Assembly (NCBI RefSeq): GCF_900215205.1
Contig: NZ_OBDY01000014.1
Span: 170,640 to 234,639 of the forward strand
DNA: 64,000 nucleotides
Direction of reading: 5' to 3'
From: Paractinoplanes atraurantiacus
GTDB lineage: Bacteria; Actinomycetota; Actinomycetes; Mycobacteriales; Micromonosporaceae
Shown: piece by piece, positions 33,115 to 41,438 of the stretch
Position numbering within the stretch: position 1 is the first letter of the stretch
Layout: each line of letters opens with the position of its first letter
Translations under genes and position numbers: made by a program
The notes under the pieces: model-generated
What the model saw: only the letters and a program-made list of their open reading frames with translations
What the model was told of the DNA's origin: nothing
Databases searched by the model: none

Positions 33115-33463
33115 GTGGTACGCCGGTGCGGGCCCCCGGCCCGCACCGGCGTTCCGGTAGTACGCGTCGGCCGAGGGCACCGTCTGGCACACCAACGCCC
33201 CGATGAGCCCGGTGTCGAGCCAGGACCACCAGGGCCACCCCGGCGAGTACGCCCACCGCCGCCATCGCCAGGTGAATGGTGACCCCTACGGCCGCGAACG
33301 CCGTGTCGTTCTTCACGAGACCGTCCCGGACGGCCTGCTCGTAGGAGCGCATGTCGGCGAAGTACTTGTCCGCGGAGAGCAGCACCTCCCCCGCGAACAG
33401 TGCTCCGCCGGCCGCCAGCATTCCGCAGGCCGCGACGATGTTTCCCGGCCGTTGTCTCTTCAC
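33101..33463 (-). CDS. Small membrane protein, 120 aa
   Basis: Two hydrophobic spans (IVAACGMLAAGGALFAGEVL; VTIHLAMAAVGVLAGVALVV) enclose a polar ADKYFADMRSYEQAVRDGLV loop. No family recognised. The last ~35 residues are Arg/Gly-rich and lie inside the terminator hairpin of the convergent aminopeptidase, so the true end may differ or the frame may be broken there. Confidence 0.5.
   Translation of the reverse strand: MKRQRPGNIVAACGMLAAGGALFAGEVLLSADKYFADMRSYEQAVRDGLVKNDTAFAAVGVTIHLAMAAVGVLAGVALVVLARHRAHRGVGVPDGALGRRVLPERRCGPGARTGVPLKPW
33120..33152 (+). terminator. Hairpin terminator after the aminopeptidase
   Basis: Arms of 14 bp (ACGCCGGTGCGGGC and GCCCGCACCGGCGT) flank a CCCCG loop, six bases after the stop codon. 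Confidence 0.75.
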
Positions 33464-33527
33464 GCGGCCGATCCTAGGAACGCGCCGTGGCCGAAGGGTG
33501 CCGCCGTCGTGGAGATATTGTGATCAT

Positions 33528-34022
33528 GTGGAGCTGACGTATCCCGAGGTCGGCGCCACGCGCGACGAGACCCTGCCCGGCGGCTACGGCCACGTGTTCC
33601 GCGATGTGCGGATCGGTGGCGGGCGTCCCGCGTTCGAGGCGGCCGCCGAGGGCCTGTTCACCTGGCAGATGCACCGCGGGGCCGGCCTCACCGTCGTCGG
33701 CCATCCCGCTCCGGCCGCCACCGGCGTCGACGTGACTCTCCGCCTCGCCTGGCTCACGATCCCGTGCCGGGTGGTCTACACGATCGAGGAGCAAAACCGG
33801 CGGGGCTTCGCCTACGGAACGCTGCCCGGCCACCCCGAACGGGGCGAAGAGGCGTTCGTCGTCGAACTCACGGGCGCCGGTGACGTGGTCTTCCACATCC
33901 GGGCCTTCAGCCGCCCGGCCTCGCTCCTCGCCCGTGCCGGCGGCCCGCTGACCCGGGTGGTTCAGGAGTTCGCGACGGACCGCTACGTCCGCGCGCTCAG
34001 TCGGGTGTGCCGGGCGTCGTGA
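33528..34022 (+). CDS. DUF1990-family protein
   Basis: The 164-aa protein matches DUF1990: VELTYPEVGATRDETLPGGY, FRDVRIGGGRPAFEAAAEGL, RRGFAYGTLPGHPERGEEAF and the end FHIRAFSRPASLLARAGGPL with TRVVQ. The function is unknown; a lipocalin/START-like hydrophobic pocket is likely. GTG 33528 is used; upstream frame has no character. It overlaps the convergent gene by 26 bases. Confidence 0.85.
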   Translation: MELTYPEVGATRDETLPGGYGHVFRDVRIGGGRPAFEAAAEGLFTWQMHRGAGLTVVGHPAPAATGVDVTLRLAWLTIPCRVVYTIEEQNRRGFAYGTLPGHPERGEEAFVVELTGAGDVVFHIRAFSRPASLLARAGGPLTRVVQEFATDRYVRALSRVCRAS

Positions 34023-34548
34023 TGACGGTGTCCCGCTTCACGAACGCACGCGGGCACAGGCGCTTCCATTCGGCGAGGAGGCGGTCCGGCACGTCGCTGC
34101 GAACCCCGTACATCGGGCTGCCCCGGTACCGGCGGCCCGAGGTCTCCAGGTGCAGCATCAGTTTCTTCATAAACTGATGCTTGCGTTCGGCGTCGCTCTC
34201 GTCGTCGTCGTAGCTGGCGCCCCAGAAGTGGCACGTCAGCTCGACCCGCCGGACGTCGTCCGTGCTGAGCCGGCGGGTTCGGCCGGCGACCGTGCGCAGC
34301 AGCAGGCCGTCACCGGTCACGTGGATCTCGCCGAGCCGGGTCAGGTCCCACAGTGACCACGCGGCGATGAGCACCACGACCACCGCCGCGATGCCGGCCA
34401 CGGTGTAGCCGAGGACCAGCTCACCCGTACGCGTTGTCAGGATCCCGAGGGCGACGGCCCCCAGCAGGCCCAGCCCCCAGGCCAGGCGGCGCAAACCGTC
34501 CCGGCGCTTGTTCTCGACTGTCCACAGGGCACCCTCGGGCATCGGCAT
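33997..34548 (-). CDS. Two-pass membrane protein with a PH-like cytoplasmic part
   Basis: The 183-aa protein has two transmembrane helices (LAWGLGLLGAVALGILTTRT; VAGIAAVVVVLIAAWSLWDL) followed by a soluble EIHVTGDGLLLRTVAGRTRR and LSTDDVRRVELTCHFWGASY region of bacterial-PH style. No family is certain. An inverted repeat at 34155-34178 lies within its coding sequence. It starts four bases from the end of the MFS gene and is probably co-transcribed with it. Confidence 0.6.
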   Translation of the reverse strand: MPMPEGALWTVENKRRDGLRRLAWGLGLLGAVALGILTTRTGELVLGYTVAGIAAVVVVLIAAWSLWDLTRLGEIHVTGDGLLLRTVAGRTRRLSTDDVRRVELTCHFWGASYDDDESDAERKHQFMKKLMLHLETSGRRYRGSPMYGVRSDVPDRLLAEWKRLCPRAFVKRDTVITTPGTPD

Positions 34549-34552
34549 GCGT

Positions 34553-35752
34553 TCATGCTCGCCGATCCACCGCCGCCGCGGAAGGGACCTCGCCCTTCAT
34601 CCGGCCGAGGATCGAGGCCGTCACTGCGGCCAGGGCGAGCAGAGTGAGTACGGGGATCATCGCGTTCCGCAGGCCGTAGTGGTCGCCGAGGAAGCCCAGC
34701 CCCGGCGGCCCGACCAGGAACGCCACGTACCCGACGGTGGCCACCAACGAGACGCGGGCGGCGGTGTTCTCGCCCGAGTCGCCGGCCGCGGACAACGCGA
34801 CCGGAAAGCCCAGCGCCGCGCCGAGCCCCCAGAGCAGCACGGCCGCCCCGGCCACGATCTGGTTGTCGACGGCCACGACGAGCAGGATGCCGGCGCCACC
34901 GATGAGCGCGCTGGCGCCGAGCACGGGAAAACGGCCGAACCGGTCGAGGAAGCGGTCCCCGGTGAAACGGCCGATCGTCATGGCCGCCGAGAAGACCACG
35001 TAGACGGCCGAGCCGAGCGCGGCGCCGAACCCGTGCCCGTCGACCATGAGCAGCGGCAGCCAGTCGTTGGCCGACCCTTCGGCCAGGGCCATGGCGAGCA
35101 CGATCACCCCGATGAGCAGCAGCCGCGGATCGCGCCAGACCGGCCGGCCACCCACGCTGCCGTGCTCGGCCGGGGAGGCCAGACCGAGACCGCGAGGCAG
35201 ATGGCGGACGGACATCAGGGCGACCGGCACGCTGATCAGGCCGATCACGAGCAGGTGCCACGACGCCGGGAAGGCGACCGCGGTCAGGATCATGCCGATG
35301 ACCGCCCCGACGACCGTGCCGAGGCTGAAGAAGCCGTGCATCGTGGGCAGCACCGGCCGCTGGATGACACGTTCGACGTCGGCCCCCTCGATGTTCATGG
35401 CGACCTCGCCCCCGCCCATGCCGAGCCCGAACAGCGCCAGCCCCGCCGCGACCAGCGCACTCTGCGAGGCAGCGGCCCCGAGCCCGACGATCGGCGTGCT
35501 GAGCGCCGTGGCCACGATCCCGATCGTGACGATCGGCCGGGTCCCGAAGCGCCGCACGAGCGCCCCCGAGCTGAGAATCCCGACCATCGACCCGGCCGAC
35601 AGCCCGAACAGCACCAGCCCCATCTCCGCCGTCGACGCCCCGAGCAGATCCCGAATGTCCGGCGTCCGCGTCACCCAGGACGAGATCCCCAGCCCGGGCA
35701 GAAAGAACAGAGCAAACAGCGCAAGGCGCCGACGACCAGTGCCACGATCCAT
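34553..35752 (-). CDS. Major facilitator superfamily transporter
   Basis: The 399-aa protein has 12 hydrophobic segments with MFS features (LFALFFLPGLGISSWVTRTP, LVRRFGTRPIVTIGIV loop, GEVAMNIEGADVER, GDRFLDRFGRFPVLGASALI). It resembles the YbjJ-type exporters of unknown substrate. The ATG has no ribosome-binding site, and an inverted repeat (GTACG-AA-CGTAC, ~35755-35766) lies just upstream, suggesting a leaderless, repressed gene. Confidence 0.85.
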   Translation of the reverse strand: MDRGTGRRRLALFALFFLPGLGISSWVTRTPDIRDLLGASTAEMGLVLFGLSAGSMVGILSSGALVRRFGTRPIVTIGIVATALSTPIVGLGAAASQSALVAAGLALFGLGMGGGEVAMNIEGADVERVIQRPVLPTMHGFFSLGTVVGAVIGMILTAVAFPASWHLLVIGLISVPVALMSVRHLPRGLGLASPAEHGSVGGRPVWRDPRLLLIGVIVLAMALAEGSANDWLPLLMVDGHGFGAALGSAVYVVFSAAMTIGRFTGDRFLDRFGRFPVLGASALIGGAGILLVVAVDNQIVAGAAVLLWGLGAALGFPVALSAAGDSGENTAARVSLVATVGYVAFLVGPPGLGFLGDHYGLRNAMIPVLTLLALAAVTASILGRMKGEVPSAAAVDRRA

Positions 35753-35753
35753 A

Positions 35754-35766
35754 CGTACGAACGTAC
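35754..35766. promoter_or_regulatory. Inverted repeat upstream of the MFS gene
   Basis: GTACGAACGTAC has 5-bp inverted arms and ends directly before the MFS start codon, a plausible operator. Confidence 0.35.
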
Positions 35767-35826
35767 ACAGCGCCGGTCGCAGAACGATCACCCCGGAGAG
35801 GCTGTCCCAAATACGCGGCCGGGGTG

Positions 35827-36003
35827 ATGATCGGAGCATGGCTGAGGACTACGGCAAGGAGCGGGTGCGTCCGGTTCGGGAAACTGCCGGAGCGGGTGCG
35901 TCCCGATGACACCGTCGAGTCGGTGGACACCAACGTTCGTCGGGGGCGCCCGGAAGCGGCGATGAGCAAGGAGCAGGAGGGCGCTCTGCTGGGCGGGGGC
36001 TAG
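35827..36003 (+). CDS. Small hypothetical protein, 58 aa; reading frame possibly disrupted
   Basis: The last ~38 residues (LPERVRPDDTVESVDTNVRR, GRPEAAMSKEQEGALLGGG) are clearly protein-like. The start is unclear. Frame ATG 35827 gives an odd Arg/Cys-rich N-terminus, whereas ATG 35838 in another frame opens well (MAEDYGKERVRP) but soon stops. A 15-bp direct repeat (GGAGCGGGTGCGTCC at 35858 and 35889) lies where the two frames would need to join. An insertion of 31 bp between the repeats would explain it. No family recognised. Confidence 0.45.
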   Translation: MIGAWLRTTARSGCVRFGKLPERVRPDDTVESVDTNVRRGRPEAAMSKEQEGALLGGG

Positions 36004-36115
36004 GCCGGGGGCGGAACCGAGGCGATCTCAGATATCGTCCGACGCGGTAAGGGGCGAAAGCCTGTCACAGCCGTACGCTTTCGGCACGGTGTTCTACCTC
36101 GATGGGGAGGCGGCC

Positions 36116-37747
36116 ATGGGCATGCTCGAGCGGATCCGCGACGGACTGATCGGGTCCGGGCAGGTGCTCGAAGGGCCTTTCGGGCCGCGCCGGATCACGT
36201 ACGCCGACTACACGGCGTCGGGGCAGGCGCTCGACTTCGTCGAGGACTTCATCCGCGAGCAGGTGCTGGCCCGCTACGCCAACACGCACACCGAGGCCTC
36301 GGCGACCGGCGCGCAGACCGGGGCGCTGCGCGAAGAGGCCCGCCAGATGATCCATCGCAGCGTCGGTGGTGGGCCCGACCATGTGGTGATCTTCTGCGGG
36401 TCCGGGGCCACGGCGGCCGTGGCCAAGCTGGCCGGGGTGTTCGGCCTCCGCGTGCCCGAGCGCCTCGACGATGCGTACCACCTGAGCGCCCAGATCCCCC
36501 CGAGTGACCGGCCGGTGATTTTCGTCGGGCCCTACGAGCACCACTCGAACGAGCTGCCGTGGCGGGAGTCGATCGCCGACGTGGTGGAGATCGACTCCGA
36601 CCACACCGGCCATGTCGATCTCGACGCGCTGCGGGAGGCCCTGATCGCGTACGCGGGAAGGCCTTTGCGTATTGGAAGTTTCTCGGCCGCCTCGAACGTG
36701 ACCGGCATCCTGACCGACACCGCCGCCGTCTCGCGGATCCTCAAGGAGCACGGGGCGCTGTCGGTGTGGGACTACGCCGCGGCCGGGCCGTACGTGCCGA
36801 TCTCGATGCATGACAAGGACGCCGTCTTCCTGTCGCCGCACAAGTTCGCCGGCGGCCCGCAGACGCCCGGCGTGCTGGTGGTCGACAAACACCTGCTCAC
36901 CAACCGGGTGCCCGTGGTGCCCGGCGGCGGCACCGTCGCCTACGTCGACCCGGGCGGCCACCGCTACCTGACCGACCCCGTCGCCCGTGAGGAGGGCGGC
37001 ACCCCGGCCATCGTCGAGTCGATCCGGGCCGGGCTGGTCTTCGCGGTCAAGGACGCCGTCGGCGCCGAGGTGATCGAGGAGCGCGAGAAGGCGCTGTGGC
37101 AGCGGGCCCGCGAGCGCTGGGCGGCCGAGGAGAACATCGCGATCCTGGGCGACCTGGACGCCGACCGGCTGTCGATCGTGTCGTTCCAGGTGCGGGCGGG
37201 CGAGCACTACCTGCACCACAACTACGTGGCCGCGCTGCTCAACGACGTGTTCGGCATCCAGGCCCGCAGCGGCTGTTCCTGCGCCGGCCCGTACGGTCAC
37301 CGGCTGCTCGGCATCGACGACGCGCACTCGCGCGAGTTCCGCAGCGAGATCGTGGAGGGCTGGGAGGGCATCAAGCCGGGCTGGACCCGGCTCAACCTCA
37401 ACTACTTCATCTCCGACACGGTCGCCGACTATCTGATCGAGGCGGTCACGCTGATCGCCCGGCACGGCGCGACCCTGCTGCCCGACTATCGTTTCGACCC
37501 GCGGACCGGCCGCTGGACGCACGTCCGGCACGCCGAGCCGCCGGTGCGCCTGGCCGATCTGCTGGCCGGCACTGCCCTGCCGCAGCCGGTCACGGTGGGC
37601 GAGGACGCCCTGGCGGGCTACCTCGCCGAGGCCCGCGAGATTCTGACGGGCCGTCCTTCCCCGCTTGATGGTGTACGCCTGGAGCTCCCCCCGGCCTTCG
37701 AGAAGCTCCGCTGGTTCCTGCTACCCGACGAGTGCCTGCGCCACTAG
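36116..37747 (+). CDS. Class V aminotransferase, cysteine-desulfurase-like
   Basis: The 543-aa protein is a PLP enzyme of the NifS/SufS class: YADYTASGQALDFVEDFIRE, VIFCGSGATAAVAKLAG, VGPYEHHSNELPWRE, SVWDYAAAGPYVPI, FLSPHKFAGGP (PLP lysine) and ARSGCSCAGPYGHRL (position of the catalytic Cys). The last ~110 residues are an extra domain not seen in ordinary desulfurases. No suf or nif genes are nearby, so its substrate is open. GGGGAGG before ATG 36116 decides the start; GTG 36089 is an alternative. It overlaps the TetR gene by 27 bases. Confidence 0.85.
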   Translation: MGMLERIRDGLIGSGQVLEGPFGPRRITYADYTASGQALDFVEDFIREQVLARYANTHTEASATGAQTGALREEARQMIHRSVGGGPDHVVIFCGSGATAAVAKLAGVFGLRVPERLDDAYHLSAQIPPSDRPVIFVGPYEHHSNELPWRESIADVVEIDSDHTGHVDLDALREALIAYAGRPLRIGSFSAASNVTGILTDTAAVSRILKEHGALSVWDYAAAGPYVPISMHDKDAVFLSPHKFAGGPQTPGVLVVDKHLLTNRVPVVPGGGTVAYVDPGGHRYLTDPVAREEGGTPAIVESIRAGLVFAVKDAVGAEVIEEREKALWQRARERWAAEENIAILGDLDADRLSIVSFQVRAGEHYLHHNYVAALLNDVFGIQARSGCSCAGPYGHRLLGIDDAHSREFRSEIVEGWEGIKPGWTRLNLNYFISDTVADYLIEAVTLIARHGATLLPDYRFDPRTGRWTHVRHAEPPVRLADLLAGTALPQPVTVGEDALAGYLAEAREILTGRPSPLDGVRLELPPAFEKLRWFLLPDECLRH

Positions 37748-38428
37748 TGCGACACCGCTGATCAGGGCCGCTCGGGGCGCGTCGCGCCAGTCGGCGGCGT
37801 GCTGGTCGAGGGTGGTCGAGAGCGGGTAGCGCTCGCGCATGTCCGGGATCTGCCGCGCGGTCTCCCGGGCCTGCGCGAGCCACGCCCCGGCATCGACGCG
37901 CCGATAGGCGGCGGCCGTGCCCGCGGTGGCGCGCACCGTGGCGTACAAAATGGTGACGGTCGTGGCCCTCTGCCGCCGATCGACCTGCCACGCGTCGAGG
38001 ATCGCCAGGAGCCGCTCCATCCAGTCCTGCTCGTGGGGCCCCTGGCTCGCCTGCGACCAGGGCAGCTCGGTCAGCCACGGGTGGCTCGTGTAGACGTCGA
38101 ACAGCCGCGTCGCCCACTCGCGCAGCGCGTCACTCAGGCTGCTCGTGGGCTCCGCCCACATCGGCATCGCCACGGCCTGGTCCTGCATGAGGGCGATGAG
38201 GTGCTCTTTGGTTCCCACGTACGAATAGAGCGCCATGGCCGTGCGATCGAGCCGGGCCGCGATCGCGCGGGTGGACACGGCGGCCAGGCCGTCGGCGTCG
38301 GCGATCGCGATGCCCACGCGCAGGATCTCGTCGAGGTCTAGCTGGCGCTGCGGACCGCGCCGGGGTGTGGGCAGGGCCGTGCCGCGATGACGCCAGAGCC
38401 GCTGGACGTGGGAACTGATTTCCGTCAT
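37721..38428 (-). CDS. TetR-family regulator (TetR_C_1 type)
   Basis: The 235-aa protein has a helix-turn-helix (DEILRVGIAIADADGLAAVS, TRAIAARLDRTAMALYSYVG) and a C-terminal domain (WMERLLAILDAWQVDRRQRA, AAAYRRVDAGAWLAQARETA) of the tetracycline-repressor type. It diverges from an alpha/beta hydrolase gene over 39 bp, which contains a GTATAC-centred palindrome, so it probably represses that gene and itself. Confidence 0.88.
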   Translation of the reverse strand: MTEISSHVQRLWRHRGTALPTPRRGPQRQLDLDEILRVGIAIADADGLAAVSTRAIAARLDRTAMALYSYVGTKEHLIALMQDQAVAMPMWAEPTSSLSDALREWATRLFDVYTSHPWLTELPWSQASQGPHEQDWMERLLAILDAWQVDRRQRATTVTILYATVRATAGTAAAYRRVDAGAWLAQARETARQIPDMRERYPLSTTLDQHAADWRDAPRAALISGVALVAQALVG

Positions 38429-38436
38429 AGTCTTTA

Positions 38437-38448
38437 CACCGTATACCG
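38437..38448. promoter_or_regulatory. Operator candidate between tetR and the hydrolase gene
   Basis: ACCGTATACCGT is a palindrome around GTATAC with two mismatched positions, in the 39-bp divergent gap and therefore over both promoters. Confidence 0.45.
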
Positions 38449-38467
38449 TTTCGATCGAGGGGGAAAC

Positions 38468-39286
38468 ATGGCGCGACTGCACGACGGCACGGAATTGCCG
38501 GTCACCGTCCTCGGCGACGGGCCGGCGGTCCTGTTGCCGATCAGCATCGCGGTCACCGAGGAGCCGCGGGCCTCCGAGATGCGCGCCTGGGGCGCCGAGC
38601 CCGACACCGGTCATCAGCTGGCCACCGGTCTCGTCGCGGCGGGCTTTCGGGTGGTGGCGGCCGACTACGAGGCGCACCGGGCGAGCCACCCGGCCCCGCT
38701 GACCGCGGCGACGGTGGCCTCCGACCTGCTCGCGCTGGTGGAAGACTCGCGTTTCGCCTACTACGGCTACTCGTGGCTGGCCCTGGCCGGGTTGCAGCTG
38801 GCGATCCGCACCGACCGGCTGACGGCGCTGGTCATGGGTGGCTATCCGCCGCTGGGCGGGCCGTACGCCGAGATGCTGGCGGTGACCCGGGCGGCGCACC
38901 GGATGGCCGTGGAGAAGCCGGCCGCCCCGGCTTCGGTGACGCCGGGCGACTGGGACTCCGTCGAGGTGACGGTGCCGCCGTCGCAAACCGCACAATACGT
39001 TTCACTGTACGAATCGCTGGCCTCATTCGACGAGCGGGCGGTTTCTCTCTCCATTCCGCGGACGGCATTCGCGGGCGCGGAGGACAACATTCAGTACGGC
39101 CCGAAATGGGGAGACCTTCGCGTTCCCATCGCCGATCGGCTCGCCGAGAACAAGGCGGAGCTCGCATCGAGGGGGTGGGACGTGCGCCTGATCCCCGGAG
39201 TCGATCACATGGCCGGGATGCGGCCGGAACTCGTACTGCCGATTCTTCTGGATAATTTTTCTGCCCTTGCTGACCTGCGGAAATAG
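38468..39286 (+). CDS. Alpha/beta hydrolase
   Basis: The 272-aa protein has the hydrolase fold: TVLGDGPAVLLPISIAV, a YGYSWLALAGLQLAIRTDRL nucleophile-elbow region (GYSWLA; Ser in a G-x-S-x-x motif), MGGYPPLGGPYAEML and the His end PGVDHMAGMRPELVLP. The elbow lacks the second Gly of the usual GxSxG, so activity is uncertain. GAGGGGGA precedes the ATG. It is likely controlled by the divergent TetR regulator. Confidence 0.8.
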   Translation: MARLHDGTELPVTVLGDGPAVLLPISIAVTEEPRASEMRAWGAEPDTGHQLATGLVAAGFRVVAADYEAHRASHPAPLTAATVASDLLALVEDSRFAYYGYSWLALAGLQLAIRTDRLTALVMGGYPPLGGPYAEMLAVTRAAHRMAVEKPAAPASVTPGDWDSVEVTVPPSQTAQYVSLYESLASFDERAVSLSIPRTAFAGAEDNIQYGPKWGDLRVPIADRLAENKAELASRGWDVRLIPGVDHMAGMRPELVLPILLDNFSALADLRK

Positions 39287-39392
39287 CTCCTCATCAGGGT
39301 GACGCGGCCGAAACGCGTTGAACCGCCGGGGCGCCGGTGCCCGTACTGGCCCGCAACCAGGTGACATCGACGTCCAACGACGAGGAGTGATC

Positions 39393-40238
39393 ATGAGGTC
39401 GCGCGCTTACCGGCGTTTTCGGAATCAAGGAGACCAGGGTGGTCGTCGCAAGACGATAGGCGCGGTGGTGGTCACGGGTGTCGTGGTGGCGCTGGGCGCG
39501 GCGGGCATTCAGCTCGCGAACGCCGGCACCACCGCCGAGACCAAGGCCATCGACGTGGTGAACGTCGACGGCAAGCAGTTCGACGTCTCGAAGTGCGCCG
39601 ACGTCCAGGTCAACGCGGGCGCCGTCGTCTGCGACGGCGAGGAGCTGGCCCCGATCGAGCAGCAGCCCCCCGCTGAGGAGGCGGCCGACGCGGCCGCCGC
39701 CCTGGAAGCGTCCTGCGACGCCTTCGCCGCCGACGCGGCCGCCGCCGGAGGCGAGGAGGCCGGCGCCGAGGCTCCCGGCTCCGCCGCCGCCAAGGCCCAG
39801 AACAAGGCGGCCGCCAAGAAGTGGGCCAAGACCTTGAAGAAGGCCGCCGCCAAGCAGAAGAAGGGCGCCAAGGCCGGCGCGGCCGAGGAAGGCGCCGCTG
39901 ACCAGGGCGCAGCCGGCGAAGAGGGCGCAGCCGGCGAGGAAGGCGCAGCCGGCCAGGAGGGCGCGGCCGGCGAGGAAGGCGCGGCCGGTGACGGTGCCGC
40001 CAACGACGCCGCGGCCGCCGCCGTCGCTTCCGCCCAGCAGAGCCTGCTGCAGGCCTGCCTGGCCCTGGCCGACGCCAAGGCCGTCGTAGCGGGCGCGGCC
40101 GGTGACGCCGGCGCGGGCGATGACGCGGGCGCCGGCGAAGAGGCGGGCGCGGGCGACGAGGCGGGCGCGGGCGACGAGGCCGGCGCGGGTCAGGAAGCCG
40201 GCGCCGAGGAGGGCGCGGCTCCCGCCGCCAAGAAGTAG
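39393..40238 (+). CDS. Secreted or membrane-anchored Ala/Gly/Glu-rich repeat protein
   Basis: The 281-aa protein starts with a basic segment and a hydrophobic helix (KTIGAVVVTGVVVALGAAGI, then NAGTTAE), a signal peptide or anchor. A short conserved part follows (VVNVDGKQFDVSKCADVQVN, VVCDGEELAPIEQ) with two Cys. The rest is low complexity: a Lys/Ala stretch (KKWAKTLKKAAAKQKKGAKA), then AAGEEG-type repeats and DEAGAG repeats. No family is recognised. GAGGAG precedes the ATG; a terminator hairpin follows. Confidence 0.7.
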   Translation: MRSRAYRRFRNQGDQGGRRKTIGAVVVTGVVVALGAAGIQLANAGTTAETKAIDVVNVDGKQFDVSKCADVQVNAGAVVCDGEELAPIEQQPPAEEAADAAAALEASCDAFAADAAAAGGEEAGAEAPGSAAAKAQNKAAAKKWAKTLKKAAAKQKKGAKAGAAEEGAADQGAAGEEGAAGEEGAAGQEGAAGEEGAAGDGAANDAAAAAVASAQQSLLQACLALADAKAVVAGAAGDAGAGDDAGAGEEAGAGDEAGAGDEAGAGQEAGAEEGAAPAAKK

Positions 40239-40249
40239 AACGCTGATTC

Positions 40250-40282
40250 GTGGTGCGGGCGCGGTCCCGGCGCCCGCACCAC
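40250..40282. terminator. Bidirectional terminator
   Basis: Arms GTGGTGCGGGCGC and GCGCCCGCACCAC (13 bp) around a 7-nt loop, between the convergent repeat-protein and PrsW genes. Confidence 0.75.
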
Positions 40283-40289
40283 GCTGCGG

Positions 40290-41438
40290 TTACGAGGCCC
40301 GGATGCGTTCCAGTTCGGAGCGGGCGAAGTCGACCCGCGGGGTCTCCAGGCCGCCGGAAGCGGCCAGCTGGTCGGCCAGGTCGTGAGCCGCCTCCAAGCG
40401 GTGGTGGCGAGCCCGTCTGACCGCCCGGCCGTGTGCGGATCGGCGGTAGTGGCGGCGCTGGCGCCATCCGCCGGACAGGGCGTCCAGCTCCTCCTGGGTG
40501 ATCACGCCGGCTTCCGCTTCGGGGGCCATCACCGCCCGCATCGCCTCGCGCTCGGGGCGGACCGTCAGGTGGAAGACCGCGATCACGACGGCGAAGCTGA
40601 CCAGGATCTCCAGCACGATGAGCAGCAGGATCAGCGATCCGTTGCCGTTCGCGATGCCCACGTTGGCGTCCCACAGGCCGTGCAGCAGCATCGCCGTCAG
40701 CACCAGGCCGATGCCCAGGCCGAGGCGGCGGCGCTGGGCGACCGTTCCGACGATGTAGACGACGCCGGCGCCGGCTATCGCCGAGTAGAGAATGTGGGAC
40801 GAGAAGCCGGTCAGCAGGCGCAGGCCCACCGTGTGCAGGCTCGTGCTCAGCTGGTCGGAGCCGAACTCGTCGGCGGCGGAGTTCAGGCCGTACGAGATGT
40901 CCTCGATGATTTCGAAGCCGAGGCCGGCGAACGCGCCGATGATGAAGCCGTCGTACGCCGTGCGGACCACCCGCGGGGCGATGAACATCAGCAGGAGCAC
41001 CCCGGAGGCCTTGCCCAGCTCCTCGAAGAACGGGGCGGTCAGCCCGGCCCCGAACGCCTGCTGGAAACTCTCGCCGAACAGTTTGCCGTAGAGGTCGAGC
41101 AGCGCGCTGTTGCCGGAGAGCGCGATGGCCCACGTGGCGGCGAAGCCACCCCAGACGAACGCCGCCACGACCAGGGCCAGCGGCTGTTTCGAGTAGCGGT
41201 CGATGCGCTCGGTGAACCACCAGAACAGCACCGCGTAGATCGCGAAGATGATCGCGCTGGCCGTCAGGGCCGGGGCATACAACCGAATGCCTTGGTTGAT
41301 CATGCCGAAGAGAACCCAGACGCCGTAGCCCACGCCGAGCACGTACACCCAGAAGCAGGCGTTGCGCGGCTGCCAGAAGTGGAACGGGTTGCCCCAGCCG
41401 GTCCGCGCGATCGCGGCTTCCCGCGTGTCCATCGTCAT
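40290..41438 (-). CDS. PrsW-family intramembrane metalloprotease
   Basis: The 382-aa protein has eight or so transmembrane segments and the PrsW catalytic motifs: APFFEELGKASGVLLL (EExxK), GFIIGAFAGLGFEIIEDISY (FExxED) and LTAMLLHGLWDANVG (HxxxD). PrsW cleaves membrane proteins such as anti-sigma factors; the substrate here is unknown. The C-terminus is a soluble Arg-rich tail. Its ATG overlaps the end of the upstream gene by four bases (ATGA). Confidence 0.9.
   Translation of the reverse strand: MTMDTREAAIARTGWGNPFHFWQPRNACFWVYVLGVGYGVWVLFGMINQGIRLYAPALTASAIIFAIYAVLFWWFTERIDRYSKQPLALVVAAFVWGGFAATWAIALSGNSALLDLYGKLFGESFQQAFGAGLTAPFFEELGKASGVLLLMFIAPRVVRTAYDGFIIGAFAGLGFEIIEDISYGLNSAADEFGSDQLSTSLHTVGLRLLTGFSSHILYSAIAGAGVVYIVGTVAQRRRLGLGIGLVLTAMLLHGLWDANVGIANGNGSLILLLIVLEILVSFAVVIAVFHLTVRPEREAMRAVMAPEAEAGVITQEELDALSGGWRQRRHYRRSAHGRAVRRARHHRLEAAHDLADQLAASGGLETPRVDFARSELERIRAS

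Noticed and set aside
34155..34178. CATCAGTTT...AAACTGATG inverted repeat as a terminator
   Set aside because: It lies well inside the coding region of the two-pass membrane protein, and no T-run follows.
35046..35909. 287-aa plus-strand frame opposite the MFS gene
   Set aside because: Shadow of the membrane-protein gene; no hydrophobic segments or family motifs of its own.
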